Shown: positions 21,689 to 29,062 of the stretch, in pieces
Layout of the letters: each line of letters starts with the position of its first letter
Numbering within the stretch: position 1 is the stretch's first letter
Assembly: GCA_030698665.1 (NCBI GenBank)
Contig: JAUYMI010000001.1
Location: forward strand, 1 to 35,211
DNA length: 35,211 nucleotides
Direction of reading: 5' to 3'
Origin: a bacterium
GTDB lineage: Bacteria; Patescibacteriota; Minisyncoccia; Minisyncoccales; UBA10102
Made by a program: the position numbers and the translations under genes
The notes under the pieces: generated by a model
Told to the model about the DNA's origin: nothing
What the model saw: the letters and a program-made list of their open reading frames with translations, nothing else
The model's database searches: none

Positions 21689-24098
21689 CATCACTCAGGT
21701 TCTCGGGTTAGAGAAACTCGGCCTCAGGCAGGTTTTGAGAACTGAAGTTGTTTCAAAATGGATTGCCATAGCTTCCTGGAGCGTCTTTGCTATAGGGTTT
21801 TTTGGCGGTGCCTTCTCTCACGGCACCCTTTCCCAGCTCCTGGGGATTGCCTTGATTTCTTTTGGTTTTTGGCTTTTCCTTTTTCAGATTCGCCACTTTG
21901 TCGGCTTTTTAGAGTCAAAGGGTAAGGAGAGTTTTCTCGTGCTTGCTGTTAAAGCCCAGGCGCGGAAGTTTGCCGGGGGAAAGGATCCCACGCCCTCCAT
22001 GCTCCTGTGGTTCTTCTTTAAGCGCTATGCGTACACGGCGCCCTTGTTTTCCCGTCTCCTGTTGAATCGTTCCAGTGTTCTCTCAACCCTTGAAGCGGCG
22101 GCGGCCACGGATCGTAGGAACGGGATCTCCGGAGGGGCAGAGGACATCATGTCGCAGACCGCTACAGCAGAGTTCCTGGAGGCTTTAGGTAAGGTCCATG
22201 AAGGGATGCGTCAGATACTCATATCAGCCAATCTTGAGGCCAAGGACCTCAAGGATGTCGCCGTATGGTTTGACCACGCATTCAGGGAGATTTCAGAGAG
22301 CTCGCACTTTTGGAGTATGGAAAATCTGAGAAAGCGGGGGAGTTTTGGGAAGGCCTGGGCTTCGGGTTTCACCTCGACTCTGGACCGATTTTCCATTGAG
22401 CTCACGGACGCAGTAAAGGCTGCCGGATTTCCCAAGGCGGTCGGGCACGCTCAGGAGATTGCCGCTGTGGAGCGCATTTTGAGCCGTCAGTCGCTCAATA
22501 ATACGCTTTTGGTGGGGGAACCTGGTTCCGGGAGGCGCACCATCGTGCTGGATCTGGCATCCCGGGCCGTGCTCGGGGAGAGCGCCGGGGGGATTCGCCA
22601 CAAGCGCATCATGGAGCTTGATGTCTCCTCTCTGCTTGCGCATACCAAAAGCATGAGGGAGGCTGAGGCGCTGCTGGATGCCATGTTCCAGGAAGTGGTG
22701 CGGGCGGGAAACGTCATATTGCTCATAGATGAGTTTCACAACTATGTGGGGGAGCGGGGGCAGGGAGCTCTGGGGGTCGCTGACATTACGGGTATCATTG
22801 CAAGGTACCTGAAACTTCCGCGCTTCCAGTTGATTGCCCTTACCACGTACGCCGGTCTTCATCGGCATATCGAGCAGTCCCCAGGACTCCTCACGCTCTT
22901 TGAGAAGGTTGAGGTAACCCCTATTCAAAAAGAACAGGCGCTTGTGATACTAGAGCGCCTCGTTCCAGCACTTGAGCGCAAGTACCGGCGCTTTGTCTCG
23001 TGGCAGGCGCTCTCCTCGGTCATTGAATACTCTGACCGGTATATTGAGTCAGATCCCTTTCCCAGGAAAGCCATTGATTTGCTGGATGAGGCTCTGGTCT
23101 ATCTTTCCACAAGCAAGGAGCAGGTTCTCTTGTCAAAGCACGTTGAAAAGGTGGTGGAAGAACGCACGCAGATTCCGATCGGGCAGATGGAGTCGCAAGA
23201 ACGCACCACTCTCCTGAACCTGGAGAGTTTGATTCACGAGCGCATCATTAACCAGGAGGAGGCGGTGAACGAGGTTGCCTCGGCCCTCAGGCGAGCGCGA
23301 TCTGAGGTGACAAGCCGCAAGGGTCCCATGGGAGGGTTCCTCTTTTTGGGCCCCACAGGCGTGGGAAAGACGGAGACCGCAAAGGCCTTGGCCGCAATAT
23401 ACTTTGGCTCTGAGTCCCGGATGATCCGGCTGGACATGTCCGAGTTTCAGGAGATCAAAGATATTGCCCGGCTTCTGGGAAGCGCGACACAGGACGGACT
23501 CCTCACCACTCCGGTGCGGGAAAATCCTTTTTCCCTCGTTTTATTAGACGAGCTGGAGAAGGCGCACCCGAACATCCTCAACCTCTTTTTGCAGGTGCTG
23601 GACGAGGGTTCTGTCACGGACGGGCTCGGGCGCAAGGTGAGTTTTAACAACACCATCATCATTGCAACATCAAACGCCGGCTACCAGATCATTCTCAGGA
23701 CGATCAAGGAGAAAAAGGCGATGTCTGAGATCAAGGAAGAGCTTTTAGACCAGCTCTTCGCTGAGGGGGTATTCCGTCCGGAGTTCATCAACCGCTTTGA
23801 CTCGGTTGTGATCTTCCAGTCCCTGAGTCAAGAACATCTGCTGGCCATAGCGGGACTCATGCTCAAAAAGCTCCAGCGAGGGCTGGAGGAAAAGGGGATT
23901 CGATTCGTCCTCACCGACGAGCTCAAGGCAAAGATGGCCGAGCTGGGGTACGACCCGACCTTTGGAGCCCGCAACATGAAGCGTGTCATCCAAGACAAGG
24001 TGGAGAATGCTCTAGCTGAGGCTCTGCTGGCTGAGACGATAAAGCCGGGAGATACGGTTTCAGTGAATCCAGAGACCTTCCTGCCTGAAAAGATATGA
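21666..24098 (+). CDS. Membrane-anchored Clp/Hsp100-type double AAA+ ATPase, degenerate D1 Walker A
   Basis: This 810-aa protein has two N-terminal transmembrane helices (about 32-50 and 57-75), a helical region (90-250) and two AAA+ modules of ClpC/ClpB type. D1 has GEPGSGRRT (284-292), where the Walker A Lys and Ser/Thr are both Arg, but keeps Walker B LLIDEF (352-357). D2 is intact: GPTGVGKTE (562-570), LVLLDELEKAHPN (624-636), sensor-1 IATSNAG, Arg finger region FRPEFINRFD (703-712) and sensor-2 GAR (767-769). I see no obvious LGF/IGF ClpP-binding loop after D2 Walker B, and no ClpB coiled coil. It is probably a membrane unfoldase or remodelling ATPase powered by D2. It overlaps the small membrane protein and, by ATGA, the pilin-like gene. 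Confidence 0.88.
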   Translation: MESRPSSSITQVLGLEKLGLRQVLRTEVVSKWIAIASWSVFAIGFFGGAFSHGTLSQLLGIALISFGFWLFLFQIRHFVGFLESKGKESFLVLAVKAQARKFAGGKDPTPSMLLWFFFKRYAYTAPLFSRLLLNRSSVLSTLEAAAATDRRNGISGGAEDIMSQTATAEFLEALGKVHEGMRQILISANLEAKDLKDVAVWFDHAFREISESSHFWSMENLRKRGSFGKAWASGFTSTLDRFSIELTDAVKAAGFPKAVGHAQEIAAVERILSRQSLNNTLLVGEPGSGRRTIVLDLASRAVLGESAGGIRHKRIMELDVSSLLAHTKSMREAEALLDAMFQEVVRAGNVILLIDEFHNYVGERGQGALGVADITGIIARYLKLPRFQLIALTTYAGLHRHIEQSPGLLTLFEKVEVTPIQKEQALVILERLVPALERKYRRFVSWQALSSVIEYSDRYIESDPFPRKAIDLLDEALVYLSTSKEQVLLSKHVEKVVEERTQIPIGQMESQERTTLLNLESLIHERIINQEEAVNEVASALRRARSEVTSRKGPMGGFLFLGPTGVGKTETAKALAAIYFGSESRMIRLDMSEFQEIKDIARLLGSATQDGLLTTPVRENPFSLVLLDELEKAHPNILNLFLQVLDEGSVTDGLGRKVSFNNTIIIATSNAGYQIILRTIKEKKAMSEIKEELLDQLFAEGVFRPEFINRFDSVVIFQSLSQEHLLAIAGLMLKKLQRGLEEKGIRFVLTDELKAKMAELGYDPTFGARNMKRVIQDKVENALAEALLAETIKPGDTVSVNPETFLPEKI

Positions 24099-24886
24099 GG
24101 CGGGGATTCACCCTCATTGAGCTTCTTGTTGTTATAGCGGTCATAGGGCTTCTGGCCTCCATTGTATTGGTTAACCTTCAAGGGACGCGCGGACGAGGAA
24201 GGATTGCAGCAGGTAAGCAGTTCGCTTCCTCCCTAGAGCACGCATTAGGGATTGAGGCTGTTGGCATTTGGAGATTTAACGAGGGGTCAGGCACCACGGC
24301 ATATGACAACGCCGGATACTCAAACAACGGAACGCTTTCAGGGGCAACTTGGCAGACCGAGGCTCAGTGCGGATTGGGATTGGGAACCTGCTTGTTGTTT
24401 GACGGGGTGAATGATTATGTTTCAGCTGGCACGACCATTGGGAATGGATATACGAGCATTACCGCTTCAGCATGGATTTATCCAACCTCAACCGCCACAG
24501 GCCCCATTGTTATTAAAAACGGGCCCTTCTATCTGTATCACGGCTCGCAATTCCTTCGAGGGGGAATCTACGATGGTTCCTGGACGTATGCGGTCGGGAG
24601 TACGAAGCTTCGCATGAACGAATGGTCCCATGTAGTCATGACCTATGATGGATCCAGCATACGCGTGTACGTGAATGGGGCGCTGGATGGATCTGCCGCA
24701 AAGACGGGAACGCTCGCTACCACAGGAGCGCTTGTTCTTATCGGAGCTGATACGAACCCGGGGGTGAATACGTACTTTACGGGGATGATTGATAACGCGC
24801 ATGTCTTTTCAAACTCGTTGACCACGGTGGAGGTTGAACAAATGTATGCTCAAGGGAAGCCGCTTCACCCCCTAGCAAAGGAATAG
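24095..24886 (+). CDS. Type IV pilin-like protein with LamG/concanavalin-like domain
   Basis: This 263-aa protein begins MRRGFTLIELLVVIAVIGLL, a textbook class III signal: prepilin peptidase would cut after Gly4, leaving Phe1 and Glu5. Then comes a LamG-like jelly-roll of ~210 residues (GIWRFNEGSGTTAYDNAG, LLFDGVNDYVS, ITASAWIYPT, EWSHVVMTYDGSSIRVYVNG, GMIDNAHVFSNSLT). LamG domains bind glycans or proteins, so this is likely a surface adhesin or minor pilin. Its ATG overlaps the AAA+ stop, tying its translation to that ATPase. No pilin assembly genes are in the window. A terminator follows. Confidence 0.9.
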   Translation: MRRGFTLIELLVVIAVIGLLASIVLVNLQGTRGRGRIAAGKQFASSLEHALGIEAVGIWRFNEGSGTTAYDNAGYSNNGTLSGATWQTEAQCGLGLGTCLLFDGVNDYVSAGTTIGNGYTSITASAWIYPTSTATGPIVIKNGPFYLYHGSQFLRGGIYDGSWTYAVGSTKLRMNEWSHVVMTYDGSSIRVYVNGALDGSAAKTGTLATTGALVLIGADTNPGVNTYFTGMIDNAHVFSNSLTTVEVEQMYAQGKPLHPLAKE

Positions 24887-24921
24887 GGAGGGTTCTTGGT
24901 GGGGAAAACATGGGGATAAGG

Positions 24922-24944
24922 TTCCGATTTGTTCGGGATTTTTT
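24922..24944 (+). terminator. Terminator after the pilin-like gene
   Basis: TTCCGA (24922-24927) pairs with TCGGGA (24933-24938, one G-U) around TTTGT, followed by six T. It isolates the AAA+/pilin operon from the mraZ cluster. Confidence 0.7.
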
Positions 24945-24960
24945 GTTTGGGTCAAAGTGG

Positions 24961-24990
24961 TTGACTGGGGTATGATGTGGAAGATATGAT
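24961..24990 (+). promoter_or_regulatory. mraZ cluster promoter
   Basis: TTGACT (24961-24966), an 18-bp spacer and TATGAT (24985-24990). The predicted start near 24997 places the TGGGG repeats in the transcribed leader and initial region. Confidence 0.65.
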
Positions 24991-24998
24991 GTAAGCAA

Positions 24999-25047
24999 TG
25001 GGGGATTGTGGATAAAAGTGGGATAACGCTTCAAGTCTGGGGATAAC
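24999..25047 (+). promoter_or_regulatory. MraZ-operator-like direct repeats
   Basis: Three consecutive 10-bp units start with TGG: TGGGGGATTG (24999), TGGATAAAAG (25009) and TGGGATAACG (25019); a fourth, TGGGGATAAC, is at 25038. The 10-bp period and TGGG core match known MraZ-binding boxes, suggesting autoregulation. Two further copies (24900, 24911) lie upstream of the promoter. Confidence 0.65.
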
Positions 25048-25048
25048 T

Positions 25049-25480
25049 ATGTTCATCGGTGAATACACATACTCAATAGACGACAAAAAGCGGCTCTCAC
25101 TTCCTCCGAAGTTTCGCAAGCTCCTTGGCAAAACAGCGGTGGTCACACGAGGACTGGATCAGTGTCTCTTTCTGTATCCGGCCAAAGAGTGGGAGAAGAT
25201 GGCAGAGCGCCTGAGTAAGCTGCCTGTCACGCAGGCTGACGCGAGAGGATTTGCCCGTCTCATGTTGGCTGGCGCCATGGAGGTCAGTATTGATGCCTTG
25301 GGCAGGATCCTCCTTCCCGAGTACCTCAAGGGATACGCCAGCCTTTCAAAGAAGATCGTGGTGACCGGGATGTACAACAGAGTTGAGATCTGGGATGAGA
25401 AATCCTGGAACTCATACAAGCTCAAGGCGGAAAACGAGGTGGGGGATATGGCAGAGAGGCTAAAAGAGCTCGGGCTATGA
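25049..25480 (+). CDS. mraZ: Transcriptional regulator MraZ
   Basis: MraZ (143 aa) regulates the division/cell-wall cluster by binding TGGG-type repeats at its own promoter. Two AbrB-like repeats are seen: GEYTYSIDDKKRLSLPPKFR (4-23) and EVSIDALGRILLPEYLKGYA, each with the DxKGR/DxxGR-type turn (here DKKRL and DALGR). The C-terminal helix includes EIWDEKSWNSY. Repeat-like boxes lie directly in front of it, and rsmH follows with an ATGA overlap. Confidence 0.96.
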   Translation: MFIGEYTYSIDDKKRLSLPPKFRKLLGKTAVVTRGLDQCLFLYPAKEWEKMAERLSKLPVTQADARGFARLMLAGAMEVSIDALGRILLPEYLKGYASLSKKIVVTGMYNRVEIWDEKSWNSYKLKAENEVGDMAERLKELGL

Positions 25481-26343
25481 CGCACATTCCCGTTCTTTCA
25501 AAAGAAGTGATCTCCCTTCTGCGCCTGGGGCCCAACCAGAACTTCATTGACTGTACTCTTGGAACGGCGGGGCACACGCTCCAGCTCTTACAAGAAACCC
25601 GGCCCAACGGACGGACTCTGGGTATCGAGCGGGATCCAGAGCAGGCAAAGAAGGCCAGAGAGGTTATCTCCAAGGCGGGATTCGCCTCCCGGGTTACCAT
25701 CGCGCAGGACACCTTCGCCAACATAGCTGAGATCGCGAGAAGGGAACGTTTCCGTGCGGTGCACGCTATCCTCTTTGATCTCGGGTTTTCCTCAGAGCAG
25801 CTGGGATCTGGGCGCGGACTCTCCTTTTCAAAGTCAGAGCCTCTGGACATGAGGTATGATCCTTCAACCCAGACCACGGCCGCAAAGATTCTCAACTACC
25901 AGAGCCGCCATGAGCTAGAGCGCATCCTCAAAGAGTACGGGGAAGAGCGCTATGCCAGGCAGATAGCCGAGGCAATCGTCAAAGCTCGCCCTTTGCACAC
26001 TACCTTCCAGCTGAGAGAACTCATTGAGAAGACAGTGCCCGGAAAACACCAGCCGATCCATCCTGCGACAAGAACCTTCCAGGCCTTACGGATCGCGGTG
26101 AACGAAGAACTTGATCATCTGAGAGCGGCCCTCCCCCAGGCGGCAGAGACCCTGGCTCCTGGAGGAAGGCTCGCTGTCATTTCCTTCCATTCGCTGGAAG
26201 ACCGGATCGTGAAAGAGTTTTTCCGAGACGAGGAAACCCTGAACATAGTTACCAAGAAGCCCGTTACCGCAAGCGTCCAAGAAATACAAACCAACAGAAG
26301 CTCGCGCTCAGCAAAACTGCGTGTCGCTGAAAAGACATTATGA
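25477..26343 (+). CDS. rsmH: 16S rRNA (cytosine1402-N4)-methyltransferase
   Basis: RsmH/MraW (288 aa) uses SAM to methylate C1402 in the ribosomal P site. It starts HIPVLSKEVISLL, then FIDCTLGTAGHTLQLL (SAM motif I), GIERDPEQ, LFDLGFSSEQL, HPATRTFQALRIAVNEEL and VISFHSLEDRIVKEFF, ending with NRSSRSAKLRVAEK. All are diagnostic. The usual DGTxGxGGH motif is DCTLGTAGH here. It sits in the standard mraZ-rsmH-ftsL-ftsI order with ATGA overlaps on both sides. Confidence 0.97.
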   Translation: MTHIPVLSKEVISLLRLGPNQNFIDCTLGTAGHTLQLLQETRPNGRTLGIERDPEQAKKAREVISKAGFASRVTIAQDTFANIAEIARRERFRAVHAILFDLGFSSEQLGSGRGLSFSKSEPLDMRYDPSTQTTAAKILNYQSRHELERILKEYGEERYARQIAEAIVKARPLHTTFQLRELIEKTVPGKHQPIHPATRTFQALRIAVNEELDHLRAALPQAAETLAPGGRLAVISFHSLEDRIVKEFFRDEETLNIVTKKPVTASVQEIQTNRSSRSAKLRVAEKTL

Positions 26344-26645
26344 ATCTCAGCATACAGAAAGTCGCCAACCCATACCTGATCCTTGGAGCAGGAGCATTCC
26401 TGGCCTCGCTTCTCTTTGGCTGGTATCTGTTTCAGCTTCAGGGGCTCACGGAAACCGCGTACCGCGTTTCGGTTTTGGAAGCTCACGCGCAAGAGCTCCA
26501 ACGATCTCTTTCCACCATGCGTTCTGTCTCAGGGGCATCCTCAACAGCTTCCTTGGAGGGGTTGGCCGGTCAGCTAGGATTTGAGCGCGCTAAAACAATC
26601 CAGTATATTAGAATATTGGAACCTGCTGTGGCACAGAACAGATAA
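26340..26645 (+). CDS. ftsL: FtsL/DivIC-like division protein
   Basis: This 101-aa bitopic protein has a transmembrane helix at about 13-32 (LILGAGAFLASLLFGWYLFQ), followed by a heptad-like segment (YRVSVLEAHAQELQRSLSTM) and the C-terminal block LEGLAGQLGFERAKTIQYIR, which resembles the FtsL A-xxLGM region. FtsL scaffolds FtsB and FtsQ and activates FtsWI. Sequence identity in this family is low; the call relies on topology and on its place between rsmH and ftsI. It overlaps ftsI by one base (TAATG). Confidence 0.8.
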   Translation: MNLSIQKVANPYLILGAGAFLASLLFGWYLFQLQGLTETAYRVSVLEAHAQELQRSLSTMRSVSGASSTASLEGLAGQLGFERAKTIQYIRILEPAVAQNR

Positions 26646-28327
26646 TGAAAGACTGGAGAATTCTCCTCAGCTTTGCTTTCCTGTTTGCATTTGGAGCGGC
26701 CATCACCGGCCGCTTAGCCGTTCTGCAGATCGTGAATCATGGCTTCTACGGCGCCTTGGCTCAAGGCCAGCAGAATCTCACTGAGCCACAGTGGGGAGAA
26801 AGGGGAAGTATCTTCCTCCAGGGGAGGAGAGGAGAGCTTGTTCCTGTTGCCACAACCAGGGAAACAGCACTCGTTTTCCTCTCACCTCCCGAGGTTGAGA
26901 ATCCTGAGGAGACGGCCCAGGTGTTAGCTGGCATCCTGAACATCAGCCCGCAAGAGATTCTTAGCCGAGCCCTGAGAGAAAATAGCTTGTTTGAGGTATT
27001 GAAAAAGGACATACCCGCAGATACGGCTTTTCTTGTTGAAAACCTCAAGCTTCCTGGCGTGTACGTGGAGTTTGAGGGGGTGAGAGTGTATCCCGAGGGC
27101 GAGTTTGCCGCCCAGATGCTGGGATTCACCAATGCGGATCGGCAAGGGCAGTACGGCGTGGAGGAGGCATATAATAGGGAGCTGGCGGGAAAAGAGGGGT
27201 TCGTGCGCCTGGCAGCAAATCCCGGTACATACCTGAGACCTTCTGGCTTGTCTGAGCCCGAGGACGGGCAAGACCTCGTTTTAACGATAGATTACAACAT
27301 TCAAAGGGAGGCTGAGCGTTTGCTGGGGGCGGCGAGAGAAGATTTGAACTTTGAATCAGGGTCTGCTTTGGTCGTGGAACCGAGTTCGGGAAAGGTCCTG
27401 GCGATGGCCACTGTTCCAAGCTTTGACCCGAACCAGTACGGCAAGGTTTCTGACCTCTCGGTTTTCCAGAACCCCATTACTCAAGGACTTTTTGAGCCGG
27501 GTTCCATCTTCAAGCCCATTACCATGGCTTCCGCGATTGAAGAGGGCAGGGTGCTTCCCACTACGACCTATATGGATACGGGCAGGGTGCAGATCGGAGG
27601 TGCGAGCATTGAGAACTATGACCAGCGGATGTGGGGGGAACGCACCATGACCGAGGTGCTGGAGTACTCCATCAACACGGGGGCGGTCTTTGCCGAGCGT
27701 CAGCTCGGAAACAAGAGCTTCCTCTCGTACATTGAGCGTTTCGGGTTTCTTCGTCCGACCGGAATTGATCTTCCGGGAGAGGCCTTCTCTGAGAACCGGG
27801 AATTCAGAAAAGGATATGAGATCAACTTTGTCACGGCTGCTTTCGGACAGGGCATTGAGATGACGCCTCTGCAGATAGCTCGCGCCTTCACCGCTTTGGC
27901 GAACAATGGGGTCATGACGACCCCTTATGTCGCTGAGCTTGCGGGGGACAGGGCATTGGGACCACAAGAGGATCCTCAGCGCGTCATCTCAGCTAAAACG
28001 GCTTCCCAGATTACCTCTATGCTCGTGTCGGTCACGGAACACGGGTACGCAAAGTCAGCCCGCGTGCCCGGGTACTACGTGGCCGGCAAAACGGGAACAG
28101 CCCAGATATCATATTCTGCCCTAGGTATTCCTAAAGCAGGGTATTCTGAGAAAACAAATCAGTCCTTCATCGGGTATGCTCCAGCTTTCAACCCGAGGTT
28201 TCTCGTTCTCATCAAACTCCAGAACCCTGAGACCAACACGGCCGAGTATTCAGCTGTCCCCATCTTTCAAAACTTGGCAAAGTACATCATTGACTACTAC
28301 GAAATTCCCCCGGACTACGAACCTTGA
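26645..28327 (+). CDS. ftsI: Division-specific transpeptidase FtsI/PBP2B-type
   Basis: This 560-aa class B penicillin-binding protein has an N-terminal anchor (ILLSFAFLFAFGAAITG, 6-22), a dimerisation/pedestal domain (ERGSIFLQG, VRVYPEGEFAAQMLGFTN) and the transpeptidase domain. The active-site motifs are S287-I-F-K290 (EPGSIFKPIT), S342-I-N344 and K482-T-G-T485, all intact. It cross-links septal peptidoglycan. It is the last gene of this reduced cluster; mraY, mur genes and ftsW do not follow. No terminator hairpin is obvious after it. Confidence 0.96.
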   Translation: MKDWRILLSFAFLFAFGAAITGRLAVLQIVNHGFYGALAQGQQNLTEPQWGERGSIFLQGRRGELVPVATTRETALVFLSPPEVENPEETAQVLAGILNISPQEILSRALRENSLFEVLKKDIPADTAFLVENLKLPGVYVEFEGVRVYPEGEFAAQMLGFTNADRQGQYGVEEAYNRELAGKEGFVRLAANPGTYLRPSGLSEPEDGQDLVLTIDYNIQREAERLLGAAREDLNFESGSALVVEPSSGKVLAMATVPSFDPNQYGKVSDLSVFQNPITQGLFEPGSIFKPITMASAIEEGRVLPTTTYMDTGRVQIGGASIENYDQRMWGERTMTEVLEYSINTGAVFAERQLGNKSFLSYIERFGFLRPTGIDLPGEAFSENREFRKGYEINFVTAAFGQGIEMTPLQIARAFTALANNGVMTTPYVAELAGDRALGPQEDPQRVISAKTASQITSMLVSVTEHGYAKSARVPGYYVAGKTGTAQISYSALGIPKAGYSEKTNQSFIGYAPAFNPRFLVLIKLQNPETNTAEYSAVPIFQNLAKYIIDYYEIPPDYEP

Positions 28328-28375
28328 GAAGGGGGGTAGGGTATGGTAGGGTCGGAGTAGAGTAGGCGGACGGCA

Positions 28376-28406
28376 CCTCCTAATCTTTCTCTCTGAGAAC
28401 GGAGGG
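28376..28406 (+). promoter_or_regulatory. Hairpin masking the ribosome binding site of the 101-aa gene
   Basis: CCTCC (28376-28380) is complementary to the Shine-Dalgarno GGAGG (28401-28405), and TTCTC (28387-28391) pairs GAGAA (28395-28399) inside it. The nested hairpin would hide the ribosome binding site of the ATG at 28410. Confidence 0.45.
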
Positions 28407-28409
28407 AGC

Positions 28410-28715
28410 ATGGTGGTAGAGGATCGTCTCAAGATACTGTTGGAGCTGAGGCCCCGGCTGAATAGGCCCACTCTCTTGCTCGAGTACGCTGAAGCAGTGA
28501 TCGCCCATCGGCGAGAACTACAGCGGGAGCTCCGGAAAGAGGGCGGGAACAGCGGCCGGACGTTTACTGAGGTCAACACGATCGCAAGGCGGCTGTCGGA
28601 CGCGGGGGCTCACAAGGAGGACATCACCCGCGTCACCACTTTCATCTCGCAAGAGGACAGCGCTGGGAGGTTTGATCTCGATGAGGTCAGGAAGATCTTG
28701 CTGGAGGGGAAGTAA
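28410..28715 (+). CDS. Small hypothetical protein (101 aa)
   Basis: The ATG follows GGAGGG by 3 nt. The protein is all-helical and charged with no membrane segment: MVVEDRLKILLELRPRLN, LLLEYAEAVIAHRRELQREL, FTEVNTIARRLSDAGAHKED and GRFDLDEVRKILLEGK. No family is recognised. The inverted repeat around it and the possible masking hairpin at its start suggest a regulated small gene. It lies between ftsI and tRNA-Glu, on the same strand. Confidence 0.6.
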   Translation: MVVEDRLKILLELRPRLNRPTLLLEYAEAVIAHRRELQRELRKEGGNSGRTFTEVNTIARRLSDAGAHKEDITRVTTFISQEDSAGRFDLDEVRKILLEGK

Positions 28716-28742
28716 GGGAAGTTGCCGTCCGCCCCTCCACCA

Positions 28743-28815
28743 GGTCCCATCGTCTAGTGGCCCAGGACGCCAGGTTCTCATCCTGGTAACAGGGGTTCGA
28801 CTCCCCTTGGGACCG
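28743..28815 (+). tRNA. tRNA-Glu (CTC)
   Basis: Acceptor GGTCCCA/TGGGACC (28808-28814) with discriminator G. The anticodon stem CCAGG/CCTGG closes loop TTCTCAT (anticodon CTC). T arm AGGGG/CCCCT with loop TTCGACT. CCA is not encoded (CAA follows). Confidence 0.95.
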
Positions 28816-29048
28816 CAAAGCACTCTGACCCACTGCTTAAGTCGCCTTGGGGTTTTTGCGTCGCTTCGTTACGCTCACTCCTATTTTTCCACCACGGAGT
28901 GATTTGTGGAGTCGAACCCTAAGAGAGGGGACGGGAGAGAAGAATTCTTTCCCGTGGCGGAAATATTAAAACCGAGGGGTTTTAAAGAGCGAAGCGACGG
29001 GTTCCACTCCCCTTAGACCGCCACGTTATTAAAAACTGCCGGAGTTTG
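28816..29048. repeat. Hairpin-dense intergenic block with tRNA-Glu-3'-like duplications
   Basis: No ORF is supported. CGTCGCTTCG (28859-28868) is the exact inverse of CGAAGCGACG (28990-28999). GAGTCGAACCC (28909-28919) is an inverted copy of the tRNA-Glu T-arm sequence. GGGTTCCACTCCCCTTAGAC (28999-29018, continuing to 29022) is a near-direct copy of the tRNA 3' end. Perfect hairpin TTAAAACC/GGTTTTAA (28966-28985) and an AGAAGAATTCTT-centred hairpin (28930-28955) lie between. Confidence 0.6.
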
Positions 29049-29049
29049 A

Positions 29050-29055
29050 TACAAT
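29050..29055 (+). promoter_or_regulatory. -10 box of the P-type ATPase gene (leaderless)
   Basis: TACAAT ends 8 nt before the ATG at 29063, so transcription would start at or next to that codon. This supports 29063 over the in-frame ATG at 29054, which overlaps the -10 itself. No clear -35. Confidence 0.5.
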
Positions 29056-29062
29056 GTATTCC

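Larger units (their letters stand above)
28365..28733. repeat. 11-bp inverted repeat flanking the 101-aa gene
   Basis: GGCGGACGGCA (28365-28375) and its exact reverse complement TGCCGTCCGCC (28723-28733) bracket the small gene at 28410-28715. This may be long-range mRNA pairing or the footprint of a small mobile cassette. Confidence 0.4.

Noticed and set aside
24900-25047. Replication origin suggested by DnaA-box-like repeats
   Set aside because: No dnaA, dnaN or clear AT-rich unwinding region nearby, and the 10-bp phasing fits MraZ boxes better. The DnaA reading is kept only as an alternative.
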